From positions 1-9,066 of the forward strand of contig PAHB01000111.1 in assembly GCA_002704665.1 (NCBI GenBank): a stretch of DNA of 9,066 nt. The letters are read 5' to 3'. Under the pieces are notes generated by a model that saw only the letters and a program-made list of their open reading frames with translations, made no database searches and had not been told where the DNA came from. A program made the translations under genes and the position numbers. This stretch comes from Pseudomonadota bacterium (GTDB lineage Bacteria > Pseudomonadota > Gammaproteobacteria > Burkholderiales > Eutrophovitaceae). Below, in pieces: positions 1-7,544 of this stretch. Each line of letters starts with the position of its first letter. Within the stretch, counting starts at the first letter, position 1.

Positions 1-1911
1 ATAGACAATACTGCTCTGATAGCAACCGATGGAACAGCCTATACTGGAATTTCAGATCAAACCTCATTCAATTTTACAACAATGGGGCTTCCCTACCTGA
101 CATCTTCTTCCCCACCCGATAATACCACCGGAATGTCAGTCGCCACAGAAAGCCTAAAATTAACATTTAATGAGGCTATTAGCAGCAACACCGGCAATAT
201 TAAAGTAATAGAAACCCTATCTGGAGAAACTTTTGAGTCTTTTGATGTAACTGGATCAAAGATCACAGGATGGGGAACAAGTGTTATTACCCTTGCTTTT
301 TCAAAAAATTTTTCTGCTAGTAGTAACTACCATGTTCTCATTGATAGCACGGCGATAAAAAACTCTGGCAGCGCCTTTTACGGAGGAATCTCCGATCAAA
401 CTACTCTAAATTTCACAACTTCTGATGAGGGAATCGTCACCCTAATAGCCTCAAACCCGATAGATGATGCACAAGATGTGTCGGTAAATAATAGAAAATT
501 AATACTGACCTTTAGCCATAATTTGGTCGTTGGCAGTGGATTAATTAAATTGTTTTCAAAGGCTGATGAGAAGCTTATCTACTCTGCTGATGTTAATAGC
601 GACGATGTATTGGTAAAAAACGCTACGGTCACAGTAACTTGGCCTGACTGGCTTAGACCTAACACCGAATACTACATAAACATTGACGCAACAACCTTCA
701 CCAATTCAGACGAACAAAAGTTCGCCGGGATTAAAAATCAAACAACGCTAAATTTTAGGACATCAAGTCGGATTTCTTCACCCTGGGATGATCCGGATAT
801 TGCGGGAATGGTGGAAGCTCAAACCGAGTTAGTAGACCGTAGGCTTTATGAATCAATACGACCTATATTGGACCGGCTAGAGTGGTTTAGAGCGCATAGA
901 AAAGAACGCCATAGATCCGTGCACAAGGTAAAAGTTGACATCGTTCAACCCGAATGGCAATTATTAAATGATAATCCGGCGATTGACGCTCTTTCTCTGA
1001 TCGAAAATGAATTTTTTGATGTTATTCGAGGCAATATTGAAGTGGAATCCACTGAGTCACTAGGAGATTGGGCAATGTGGACAGCTGGAGACATTGTCGT
1101 TGGGAAGGTCGGTCAACAGAGGCACTCAAGCTTTAAGCATTTTCACTCTGAGGGAATGACTCTAGGCTTCGATAAGAAGCTTGATTCTTCCAGACTTATC
1201 GGATTGGCTTTGAGAGGAGCCAATAACAATACCGAAATTGGGGTTCAAGGAACTCATATTGATTCAGTAGATTATGGAATCGCGTTTTACAAAACATGGA
1301 CGTTTTCTGACAAGTATTTCATTGACTTTATACTTGGTGGCAATCAATTTAACCTGAAAACCCATAGAGAGATTGGATTTGGAAATCCAATTCTTGGGGA
1401 AAGAAAGGCTTATCAAGGATATCAATCACTTAGCATACACAAAGAGTTTAAAACTAATTTTAGAACTTTATTTTTAACACCTTACTCACGTGTTGATGTT
1501 GGATATACTAACCTTAGGCCATTTGAAGAAACAGGCGGAAACGCCGCAATTTCTTTTAAAGAGCAACACATTCGTCATGCTCGAGCTAACTTAGGATTGC
1601 ATCTTGATTATCTTTTTACCAACGGAAACGCCGATATTCGGCCCTACTCGCGAGTTGAATATTCGCTAGATATGAGCAACAGTTCCGTTGTTTCGGCATC
1701 TTACGTTATCGCACCTGAAACTCTATTTCATTCCAAAATACATAACCTGAGAGCCTCAAACTGGAAATATGGTCTCGGGCTTGATATAAAGTTTTTAACG
1801 GGTTCGATAGGAGCAAGTTATGAGCGAATCGAAGAGTCTGAAGATCGAAATGATCATCAAGTGAGTCGAAAAAGCGATAATATTCGTTTTAAATTAATTT
1901 TCCAGTTTTAG
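1..1911 (+). CDS. Autotransporter with Ig-like (Big_5/SbsA-type) repeats and C-terminal beta-barrel (5' partial)
   Basis: The frame is open from base 1, so the ATG at 82 is internal and the true start lies upstream; 636 residues are visible. The passenger consists of Ig-like repeats of about 113 residues. Each ends in a near-identical strand of the form GIsdQTtlNFtT, at residues 16-27, 129-140 and 243-254. A charged helical linker follows at about 262-305 (VEAQTELVDRRLYESIRP and onward), of the kind that precedes translocator domains. From about residue 354 (GDWAMW) to the end, some 280 residues match an autotransporter barrel: alternating beta strands, MTLGFDKKL, the Gly-rich IGLALRG strand, an SRVDVGYTNLRPFEE segment, and a final Phe (FKLIFQF). 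By family knowledge this is a type V secreted surface protein; adhesion is the likely role but is not shown. The gene is convergent with the carboxylase, with 60 bp between their stops. The number of repeats and the signal peptide cannot be seen. Confidence 0.86.
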   Translation: MDNTALIATDGTAYTGISDQTSFNFTTMGLPYLTSSSPPDNTTGMSVATESLKLTFNEAISSNTGNIKVIETLSGETFESFDVTGSKITGWGTSVITLAFSKNFSASSNYHVLIDSTAIKNSGSAFYGGISDQTTLNFTTSDEGIVTLIASNPIDDAQDVSVNNRKLILTFSHNLVVGSGLIKLFSKADEKLIYSADVNSDDVLVKNATVTVTWPDWLRPNTEYYINIDATTFTNSDEQKFAGIKNQTTLNFRTSSRISSPWDDPDIAGMVEAQTELVDRRLYESIRPILDRLEWFRAHRKERHRSVHKVKVDIVQPEWQLLNDNPAIDALSLIENEFFDVIRGNIEVESTESLGDWAMWTAGDIVVGKVGQQRHSSFKHFHSEGMTLGFDKKLDSSRLIGLALRGANNNTEIGVQGTHIDSVDYGIAFYKTWTFSDKYFIDFILGGNQFNLKTHREIGFGNPILGERKAYQGYQSLSIHKEFKTNFRTLFLTPYSRVDVGYTNLRPFEETGGNAAISFKEQHIRHARANLGLHLDYLFTNGNADIRPYSRVEYSLDMSNSSVVSASYVIAPETLFHSKIHNLRASNWKYGLGLDIKFLTGSIGASYERIEESEDRNDHQVSRKSDNIRFKLIFQF

Positions 1912-1971
1912 TCATAAAACATTGATATTAAACAATTTCAAGTTTCAATAAATTACTTTAAATAAGAAACT

Positions 1972-4900
1972 CTACCAAACGTCTATAAACCGCTTATTTA
2001 ATTCATACTTTTTCTCTTTTTTTGCCGCTTTGAGACCTTTTGTTAACCATTCTCGAGTATCTTTTGGATCAATTACAGCGTCAATTTCAAAACTACCAGC
2101 AACAGAAATTGCCTTGCCCTTTTGATACATCTGAGCAACCAGCTTTTCAAATAATGCTTGCCGAGCTTGGCTGCTATTGGTAGCTTCTAGTTCTTTGCGA
2201 AATCCAAGTTCCACTGCTCCCTCCAATCCCATTGGTCCCATTTCTGCAGTAGGCCAACCAATCGTGAAAAATGGTTCATGAAATCCCCCCCCCGCCATGG
2301 CTTGAGAACCTAGTCCGTAGCCTTTACGTATAATAACCGTGAATAGGGGAACAGAAAGATTGGCTGAGACAACTATCAAGCGGGAGCCTCTCCTAACCGC
2401 AGCAGTTTTTTCACTATCAGGTCCCACCATGAAACCTGGAGTGTCGCATAAGGAAACAATGGGAATCCCGAAAGCATCACATAATTGGAGAAATCTACCC
2501 CCTTTTTCTCCGCCATCACCATCGATTGCCCCCCCCAAGTGCAGTGGATTATTTGCAATTAGGCCAAATGGTTCTCCCGCAATTCTTATGAATGCTGTGA
2601 AAACTCCAAAGCCATAGTCCTTACGTAATTCGATCATCGAGCCTTCATCAGCCAAGTTTTCTATGATATCCCGCATGTTGTAAGCCTTTTTACGGTCCTC
2701 CGGGACCAAGTGGCGCATTATTCTTTGGTCAGAACATGACCACCCTTCTATCTTGCCTTGAAAAAAACTTAGAACCCTCCTTGCTAATTGAGTCGCATCT
2801 TTTTCATCTTCACAGGCAATATCGACAACACCATTACTGGATTGCACGTCTATCGGCCCGATATCCTCCGGTTTGTATTTACCAAGTCCTCCGTGTTCGA
2901 TCATCGCAGGTCCAGCAAGACCAATATTTGAATTTTTTGTAGCTATTGTTATGTCAGCACATCCAAAAATTACAGCGTTTCCGGCAAAGCATCTGCCCGA
3001 GTTAACTGCAATTCTGGGCGCCACTCCATTTATTTGAGGCCAAGTGGTGAATGTTTTAAGATCGAGCCAAGAATTATTTAATTCGTCTGCATCAACGTCT
3101 CCCGGACGACCACCCCCACCTTCTGTAAAAAATACTACTGGCGTTTCCCACCTTTTTACCAATTCAAAAATTCTGTCCTTCTTCTTGTGGTTAATAACTC
3201 CTTGTGTTCCAGCTAGGACCGTATAGTCGTACGCCAGGATTGCACATCTGCTTAAATCCTCCCCAAAGTGATCACTATTGACCGTCCCAAAGCCAGCGAT
3301 CATCCCATCAGCTGGCGTGTTTTCTTTGAGATCTTCCAAAGACCGTCTTCTGCGTTGTGCAGCGATTGCAAGCGCTCCATATTCAAAAAAGCTTCCTTCA
3401 TCACATAGGTCCTCAACGTTTTCCCGAGCAGTCCTACTTCCAATTTTACGTCTTTTATTGACCGCTAATGGACGATTTTCGTCTTTGCCTAAATTATGGC
3501 TCTTTTCCACCTCTAACAGATCTGCTCTTTCTGCTTCAAGCGAAATCTGCGCCTCTACCTCATTGACATCAGATTTACTTTGATCTGGAATTATTGCGAA
3601 AAGAAGGGACGATTCTTCGACAATACTAGCTTTAGTAGTAAAAATTTCGCTTATGCGCCCTGAAAAAGGTGCCTTAATCTCATGATGCATTTTCATAGCC
3701 TCAAGCAAAGCCAACTGATCTCCTTTAGAGACAATCTGATTTTTCTCTACATAAATCTCCATTACACTCCCCCGCATCGGGGCAAGAACGGAGTTTGAAC
3801 CCCCTGGAATTGGTTTTTCAATAATCTCTTTTGCCGAGCTTTGATCTCCAGCACGCATCAGAATGGGCGAAGTGCGACTTTTGGCAGCTTTGTTTAGATA
3901 CCCAGCATTTTGGTCAATGAAAGTAGTGTTTAAAGTGCCCTGGATTAAATTCCGGTCCTCGACAAGTACTTTAAGCAAATCCAAATTATTCGAAGTTCCT
4001 TCAATAACGAATTCCTCCAATGCCCTTGAGGCTCGCCTTAGAAGGGCTTCAAAGTTTATCGATGGATAGCTAACGACAATTTTCGCTAGCAATGAATCAA
4101 AGGTCGACGGAAGAGCATAATTAGTATAGGCCGCTGTATCTATTCTGATTCCTAGCCCAGCAGGCGGTTCAAATTGGGTTAAAGTTCCGCCCTTTGGTAA
4201 AACATTTCCTTGATCATCGATCTCCTCAGCATTGACCCTCATTTGGACAGCTGATCCTTTAATTTCAGGAGCGTCACTAAGTGATAATTCATCGAGTGAG
4301 GCTCCCTCGGCCACCCGAACTTGTAGACACACTAGATCTTGCCCTGTGATTACCTCAGTTACGGTGTGCTCTACTTGAAGTCTCGCATTAGCCTCCATAA
4401 AATAGTGCGAATTATCTTCTGTATTAATTAAAAATTCGAAGGTACCAAGACCTTTGTAATTAACTGAATGTGCCATTTTTTCTGCGCAATGGAGCAATTT
4501 ATCTCTTAATTGGCTATGCAAAGAGGGAGCTGGGGCAAATTCAATAATTTTCTGATGTCTTCTTTGCAAACTGCAATCGCGTTCCCACAAATGGGTTATG
4601 CCGCCTTTACCATCTCCAATAATTTGGACTTCAATGTGCCTCGCATTTTTTAAAAACTGCTCCGCGTATAGCCGATTGTCTCCAAATGCATTCTCGGCCT
4701 CTGCTCTAGCTTGTTCGAAAAGTTGCTTGCATTCGCTTGAATTTTCAACAACCCGTATCCCTCTTCCGCCACCTCCGCCTGCAGCTTTTACAATTACCCT
4801 GAGATTAGGGTTCTTATCAACAAAACCCTCCAAAGACTTGTGATTTTCTAACTCCTCTGAGATCCCTAAAACGGGTATATCTAATTCTTCCGCATGCTTG

Positions 4901-5259
4901 AGGGCTGAAATTTTGTCACCAAAAAGCTTGAGCTGGTTCTCGGTAGGTCCAATAAAAATTAAGCCCGCTGAATTAACCTTTGAAGCAAACTGATGATTTT
5001 CCGACAAAAATCCGTAACCTGGATGAATTGCGTCACATTTATTAGCCAAAGCGATTTTAATCAAATTTGCCATATCAAGATAAGCATTTGGTCCTGTCGC
5101 ACCCAGAGAAATAGACTCGTTTACATGGCTAAGATGAAGCGCATGGCTATCGTCCTCACTAAATATGCCAATTGTAGAGATACCTAATTCCTTAGCACTT
5201 CTATGAATTCTAAGAGCGATCTCACCCCGGTTAGCTATCAAAAGACGATTTATGCGCAC
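1972..5259 (-). CDS. Single-chain biotin-dependent acyl-CoA carboxylase (BC-BCCP-CT)
   Basis: This cytosolic enzyme carboxylates biotin with ATP and bicarbonate and passes the CO2 to an acyl-CoA. Numbering is from the GTG at 5259 (1095 aa). Biotin carboxylase spans about 1-450: LLIANRGEIALRI at the N-terminus, the ATP-grasp loop KAAGGGGGRGIR near 158-169, HIEVQIIGD near 208, and EANARLQVEHTVTE near 289-302. The biotin carrier domain spans about 490-560, with EAMKM and the biotinyl lysine near 523. Carboxyltransferase spans about 600-1095 and holds both crotonase-like halves: EGGGGRPGD near 713-721, CDTPGFMVG near 938-946 and GYGLGSQAMAGG near 980-991. Most bacteria place these domains on separate subunits, so the one-chain order resembles the long-chain acyl-CoA carboxylase (LCC) type. 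Only about 40 residues separate BC from BCCP, too short for the BT domain of propionyl-CoA carboxylase alpha chains. The acyl substrate cannot be told from sequence. A TTG at 5271 is in frame, but it would place the ribosome site inside the gene. Confidence 0.95.
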   Translation of the reverse strand: MRINRLLIANRGEIALRIHRSAKELGISTIGIFSEDDSHALHLSHVNESISLGATGPNAYLDMANLIKIALANKCDAIHPGYGFLSENHQFASKVNSAGLIFIGPTENQLKLFGDKISALKHAEELDIPVLGISEELENHKSLEGFVDKNPNLRVIVKAAGGGGGRGIRVVENSSECKQLFEQARAEAENAFGDNRLYAEQFLKNARHIEVQIIGDGKGGITHLWERDCSLQRRHQKIIEFAPAPSLHSQLRDKLLHCAEKMAHSVNYKGLGTFEFLINTEDNSHYFMEANARLQVEHTVTEVITGQDLVCLQVRVAEGASLDELSLSDAPEIKGSAVQMRVNAEEIDDQGNVLPKGGTLTQFEPPAGLGIRIDTAAYTNYALPSTFDSLLAKIVVSYPSINFEALLRRASRALEEFVIEGTSNNLDLLKVLVEDRNLIQGTLNTTFIDQNAGYLNKAAKSRTSPILMRAGDQSSAKEIIEKPIPGGSNSVLAPMRGSVMEIYVEKNQIVSKGDQLALLEAMKMHHEIKAPFSGRISEIFTTKASIVEESSLLFAIIPDQSKSDVNEVEAQISLEAERADLLEVEKSHNLGKDENRPLAVNKRRKIGSRTARENVEDLCDEGSFFEYGALAIAAQRRRRSLEDLKENTPADGMIAGFGTVNSDHFGEDLSRCAILAYDYTVLAGTQGVINHKKKDRIFELVKRWETPVVFFTEGGGGRPGDVDADELNNSWLDLKTFTTWPQINGVAPRIAVNSGRCFAGNAVIFGCADITIATKNSNIGLAGPAMIEHGGLGKYKPEDIGPIDVQSSNGVVDIACEDEKDATQLARRVLSFFQGKIEGWSCSDQRIMRHLVPEDRKKAYNMRDIIENLADEGSMIELRKDYGFGVFTAFIRIAGEPFGLIANNPLHLGGAIDGDGGEKGGRFLQLCDAFGIPIVSLCDTPGFMVGPDSEKTAAVRRGSRLIVVSANLSVPLFTVIIRKGYGLGSQAMAGGGFHEPFFTIGWPTAEMGPMGLEGAVELGFRKELEATNSSQARQALFEKLVAQMYQKGKAISVAGSFEIDAVIDPKDTREWLTKGLKAAKKEKKYELNKRFIDVW

Positions 5260-5337
5260 TTTTTCCTCCAAAAATCGTTGGTCTACATATCAAATAATGA
5301 GCTATTCTTAGCTTGTTTTAATTTTTTTGGGACCAAA
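5260..5337. promoter_or_regulatory. Divergent control region between carboxylase and oxidoreductase genes
   Basis: These 78 bp separate the two divergent starts and must hold the leader, and probably the promoters, of both genes. They are AT-rich, with a T-rich tract near 5316-5328. An inverted repeat with 5-bp arms, AGCTA-TTCT-TAGCT, lies at 5300-5313, about midway, and could be an operator read by both genes. A loose plus-strand promoter (TTGGTC near 5278, TATTCT near 5303, 19 bp apart) overlaps it. The layout is direct observation; the operator and promoter roles are inference. Confidence 0.4.
5265..5269 (-). promoter_or_regulatory. Shine-Dalgarno site that fixes the carboxylase start
   Basis: On the minus strand the sequence reads TTGGAGGAAAAAGTGCGC. 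GGAGG lies 5 nt before the GTG at 5259, the codon that begins the conserved RINRLLIANRGEIA start of biotin carboxylase. The upstream TTG at 5271 overlaps this site and would add only four non-conserved residues, so GTG is preferred. Confidence 0.75.
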
Positions 5338-6333
5338 ATGACAAAAAATATCCAAATCACTATACCGGAACTACCAAGCGGAAAGCTAACAGAATCACAT
5401 TTCAAGTTGATCGAAGGTGAAATTCCGTCTCCTCAAAAAAATCAAGTTTTATTAAAAAACATAATGTTATCGATCGATGCAGCGAACAGGGCATGGATGC
5501 AGGGAGCAACCTATCGACAAGCAATAGAGCCTGGAGATGTGATGCATGGCTACGGGATATGCAGTGTAGTTGATCCTAATGGGTCCCACTTTAAAAAAGG
5601 AGATTTTGTTTTCGCTGAAATAGGATGGCAAACATACGGAGTAATCAGTGCTACTGAAATTACGGCTTGTCCTGACCATAAGCCTTTAAGTCATCTGTTA
5701 TCGGTTTTGGGAATTGCCGGAAAAACAGCGCACCACGGACTCGTTCAGATTGGAAAAATCAAAGAAGGAGAAACCTTGCTCGTTTCAGGAGCAGCTGGCT
5801 CAGTGGGTAATCTTGTTGGTCAAATAGGCAAGCTAAAAGGGGCAAAGGTCATTGGAATTGCTGGAGGACAGGAGAAATGCGACTGGCTGGTTAATGAAGT
5901 CGGTTTCGATGCGTGCCTTGACTATAAAGCAGGAAAACTGGGCAAGGCAATTGCCCAAACCTGCGATAAAGGGGTAGACGTCTACTTTGATAATGTCGGA
6001 GGGAATATTCTTCAGTCAGCATTATTTAATATGAATCAACGTGGCCGAATTGTTTGCTGTGGAGCAGTTTCCCTTTACGACGGTCAATCCCTTGCTGGAC
6101 CGGTTGGCATTCCTGGTCTAATTGTAGTTAAAAGATTAAAAATGGAAGGGTTCATCGTTTTTGATTTCCCTGAAAAGGACGTGGAAGCTGAGAATGAAAT
6201 TAAAACTTGGATTGAGCGTGGTGAACTAAAAATTTACGAAGACATTATTACTGGACTATCAGAAGCTCCCAAGGCGCTTGTTGGACTCCTAAATGGGGAA
6301 AATCGTGGAAAACGAATGGTAGAGGTAACTTGA
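5338..6333 (+). CDS. CurA-type NADPH-dependent oxidoreductase (zinc-independent medium-chain dehydrogenase/reductase)
   Basis: This 331-aa protein belongs to the enone/enal reductase branch of the MDR superfamily (CurA, alkenal and prostaglandin reductases, YfmJ). These enzymes reduce the activated C=C bond of alpha,beta-unsaturated carbonyls with NADPH. The N-terminal GroES-like part has MLSIDAANRAWM near 43-54, the family's LSxDPxxRgwM motif with Pro replaced. GIAGKTAHHGL near 125-135 leads into the Rossmann fold, whose nucleotide loop SGAAGSVG is at 150-157. VYFDNVGGN is near 215-223. The cysteines and histidines that bind structural zinc in alcohol dehydrogenases are absent, as expected. 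The frame is open upstream to 5203, but that extension overlaps the carboxylase and resembles no MDR protein. The ATG at 5338 begins the typical MTKNIQITIPELPSG, although its ribosome site (GGGA) is weak. The physiological substrate is unknown. Part of its 3' end is duplicated near 8438-8512. Confidence 0.9.
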   Translation: MTKNIQITIPELPSGKLTESHFKLIEGEIPSPQKNQVLLKNIMLSIDAANRAWMQGATYRQAIEPGDVMHGYGICSVVDPNGSHFKKGDFVFAEIGWQTYGVISATEITACPDHKPLSHLLSVLGIAGKTAHHGLVQIGKIKEGETLLVSGAAGSVGNLVGQIGKLKGAKVIGIAGGQEKCDWLVNEVGFDACLDYKAGKLGKAIAQTCDKGVDVYFDNVGGNILQSALFNMNQRGRIVCCGAVSLYDGQSLAGPVGIPGLIVVKRLKMEGFIVFDFPEKDVEAENEIKTWIERGELKIYEDIITGLSEAPKALVGLLNGENRGKRMVEVT

Positions 6334-6354
6334 ATATAAAAACTTAAAGTAAAT
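6276..6354 (+). repeat. Imperfect direct repeat, copy 1 (oxidoreductase 3' end plus flank)
   Basis: The last 55 coding bases (6276-6330) align without gaps to 8440-8494, with 10 mismatches by hand count. After a 7-base insertion in the second copy, the stop and downstream flank align again (GAATATAaAAACTTAAAG). The match spans a coding end and non-coding DNA, so it reflects a segmental duplication and not protein convergence. Confidence 0.7.
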
Positions 6355-6405
6355 TATACATAAAAGTAAAAAAATATTTTTAACAGAATTTTATCAACGT
6401 TTGTT

Positions 6406-6425
6406 AAACTAATTTAATAGTTTTT
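6406..6425 (+). terminator. Weak candidate terminator downstream of the oxidoreductase gene
   Basis: Arms AAACTA and TAGTTT enclose a six-base loop (ATTTAA) and run into a T tract. The stem is only 6 bp and has one G-C pair per arm, so it is weak. Position, 73 bp after the stop codon, is its main support. Confidence 0.3.
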
Positions 6426-6574
6426 AAATTACTTACCAATACATTTTCTCTTTTAATCGGATAGTATTGGAATATGTTGTTGCTATGCAAAAGTACAGAC
6501 ATCCTTCACACAATACCGTTTGATGATTACTTCAAAATATGAGGTTGTTCTAAAAAAAAGTTGCGTCAATCATT

Positions 6575-6588
6575 ATAGTAGCGACTAT
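6575..6588 (+). promoter_or_regulatory. Inverted repeat overlapping the ung leader
   Basis: ATAGT-AGCG-ACTAT lies 10 bp before the ung ATG, and the -10-like hexamers TATAGT (6574-6579) and TATTAG (6586-6591) fall in it. There is no clear Shine-Dalgarno before ung. If TATTAG were the -10 element, the transcript would start almost at the ATG and be leaderless. This is inference from position only. Confidence 0.25.
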
Positions 6589-6598
6589 TAGAAAACAG

Positions 6599-7276
6599 AT
6601 GATAAGACAAATTACGCTTGAAGCGTCGTGGAAAAAAGAGCTAATGGTCGAGCTTGGTAAAGACTACATGAAGTCTCTTTTTGAGTATTTACGTGCCGAA
6701 AAAAAAATAAATAAAATTATTTATCCACGATCTCGAGACATTTTCAGGGCCTTGGATTTGACACCGTTTGATAATGTACGTGCCGTTATTCTAGGACAAG
6801 ATCCATATCACGGGGATAGCCAAGCTCATGGGTTAAGCTTCTCGGTTCAACACGGCACCCCAATTCCTCGGTCACTTAAGAATATTTTTAAAGAGCTGAA
6901 GTCTGATTTGGGAATGACTGAACCAAGCCACGGTAACCTTGAAAATTGGAGTAGACAAGGTGTTCTTTTGCTGAACTCAATTTTGACAGTAGAACAGGGA
7001 AAGCCGGCCTCACACAGCAAAAAAGGATGGGAGAGGTTCACCGATGAAGTCGTTAGAAAACTAAACTCACGTAAACAAAATATTGTCTACATTCTTTGGG
7101 GCAAGAAAGCACAGGAAAAGTGCAAATTTCTTGATACCCAACAAAACTGTGTAATATCCAGTCCACACCCCTCCCCCTTCTCTGCAAGAACCGGTTTCTT
7201 TGGCTCTCAGCCGTTTTCAAAGACAAATCAATATCTTAAAAAACATAAAATAAGGCAAATAGACTGGGCAGTGTGA
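6599..7276 (+). CDS. ung: Uracil-DNA glycosylase, family 1
   Basis: This 225-aa enzyme cuts uracil from DNA, the first step of base-excision repair of deaminated cytosine and misincorporated dUMP. Every family-1 motif is present: the water-activating loop GQDPYHG at 66-72 with catalytic Asp68 and Tyr70, the uracil-stacking Phe81 in GLSFSV, RQGVLLLN at 119-126 with uracil-reading Asn126, SHSKKGWE, and the DNA-intercalation loop HPSP at 190-193 with His190. Length matches Escherichia coli Ung (229 aa). The start fits, since ITLEASWKKEL aligns with the N-terminal helix of Ung, although no strong ribosome site is seen. One oddity: the residue after HPSP is Phe194 (codon TTC), where the E. coli and human enzymes have the wedge Leu (Leu191 and Leu272). 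The gene stands alone between spacers of 265 and 109 bp, so it is probably a single transcription unit. Confidence 0.97.
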   Translation: MIRQITLEASWKKELMVELGKDYMKSLFEYLRAEKKINKIIYPRSRDIFRALDLTPFDNVRAVILGQDPYHGDSQAHGLSFSVQHGTPIPRSLKNIFKELKSDLGMTEPSHGNLENWSRQGVLLLNSILTVEQGKPASHSKKGWERFTDEVVRKLNSRKQNIVYILWGKKAQEKCKFLDTQQNCVISSPHPSPFSARTGFFGSQPFSKTNQYLKKHKIRQIDWAV

Positions 7277-7385
7277 GAATGGAGAGACGCGAAAATTTAT
7301 CTGTTACAGAGGATAGTCGAGTTATTTAACCGCCTCGTTTTCACAAATTCCTTGGATGTTTGAGGATTAGAACATTATTACTCAC

Positions 7386-7544
7386 TTATTTCTCCCTCTG
7401 CATCCAAATTCTATAATCATAGTCATCATCTGGATGAGGGGTCACTGCCTTGATCTCCCAACCCTCGTCACTGTGGTCCTTGACGTGGTCCATTGAGGTC
7501 CCTTCCAAAACATAGAGGACGGTAAATTCAAAGCTTTTACCCAT
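7386..7544 (-). CDS. Small DUF4177-like protein
   Basis: This 52-aa frame runs from an ATG at 7544 to TAA at 7386; a TAA three codons upstream rules out a longer form. It begins MGKSFEFTVLYVLEG, continues with DHSDEGWEIKAVTPHP near 23-38 and ends RIWMQREK. That order, a beta strand, then a GWE-hydrophobic turn, then a closing strand with an Arg-Glu end, is the pattern of the small DUF4177 family of unknown function. There are no membrane segments or cysteines, and it is acidic in the middle (DDDYDY). A -10-like TAGAAT lies at 7580-7575; the ribosome site is weak (CGGGT about 10 nt upstream). It converges on ung. The evidence is the coherent composition and family pattern, without a search. 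It could be a chance frame, but the Trp- and Asp-rich pattern makes that unlikely. Confidence 0.62.
   Translation of the reverse strand: MGKSFEFTVLYVLEGTSMDHVKDHSDEGWEIKAVTPHPDDDYDYRIWMQREK

Noticed and set aside
1912..1971. Possible bidirectional terminator between the two convergent genes
   Set aside because: Only 4-bp TTGA/TCAA-type pairings were found; no stem strong enough to support a terminator.
5260..5271. TTG start at 5271 for the carboxylase
   Set aside because: The GGAGG ribosome site would fall inside the gene; GTG at 5259 is correctly spaced and starts at the conserved biotin carboxylase N-terminus.
5203..5337. N-terminal extension of the oxidoreductase frame back to an ATG at 5203
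   Set aside because: It overlaps the divergent carboxylase start, has no MDR-family similarity, and the ATG at 5338 gives the usual family N-terminus.
6404..6502. 32-codon minus-strand frame between the oxidoreductase gene and ung
   Set aside because: The purine run abuts the ATG with no spacing, the composition is simply AT-rich, and no family pattern is seen.
7273..7329. 18-codon frame overlapping the ung stop (GTGAGAATGGAG...)
   Set aside because: It is too short, has no ribosome site and resembles no known leader or small protein.
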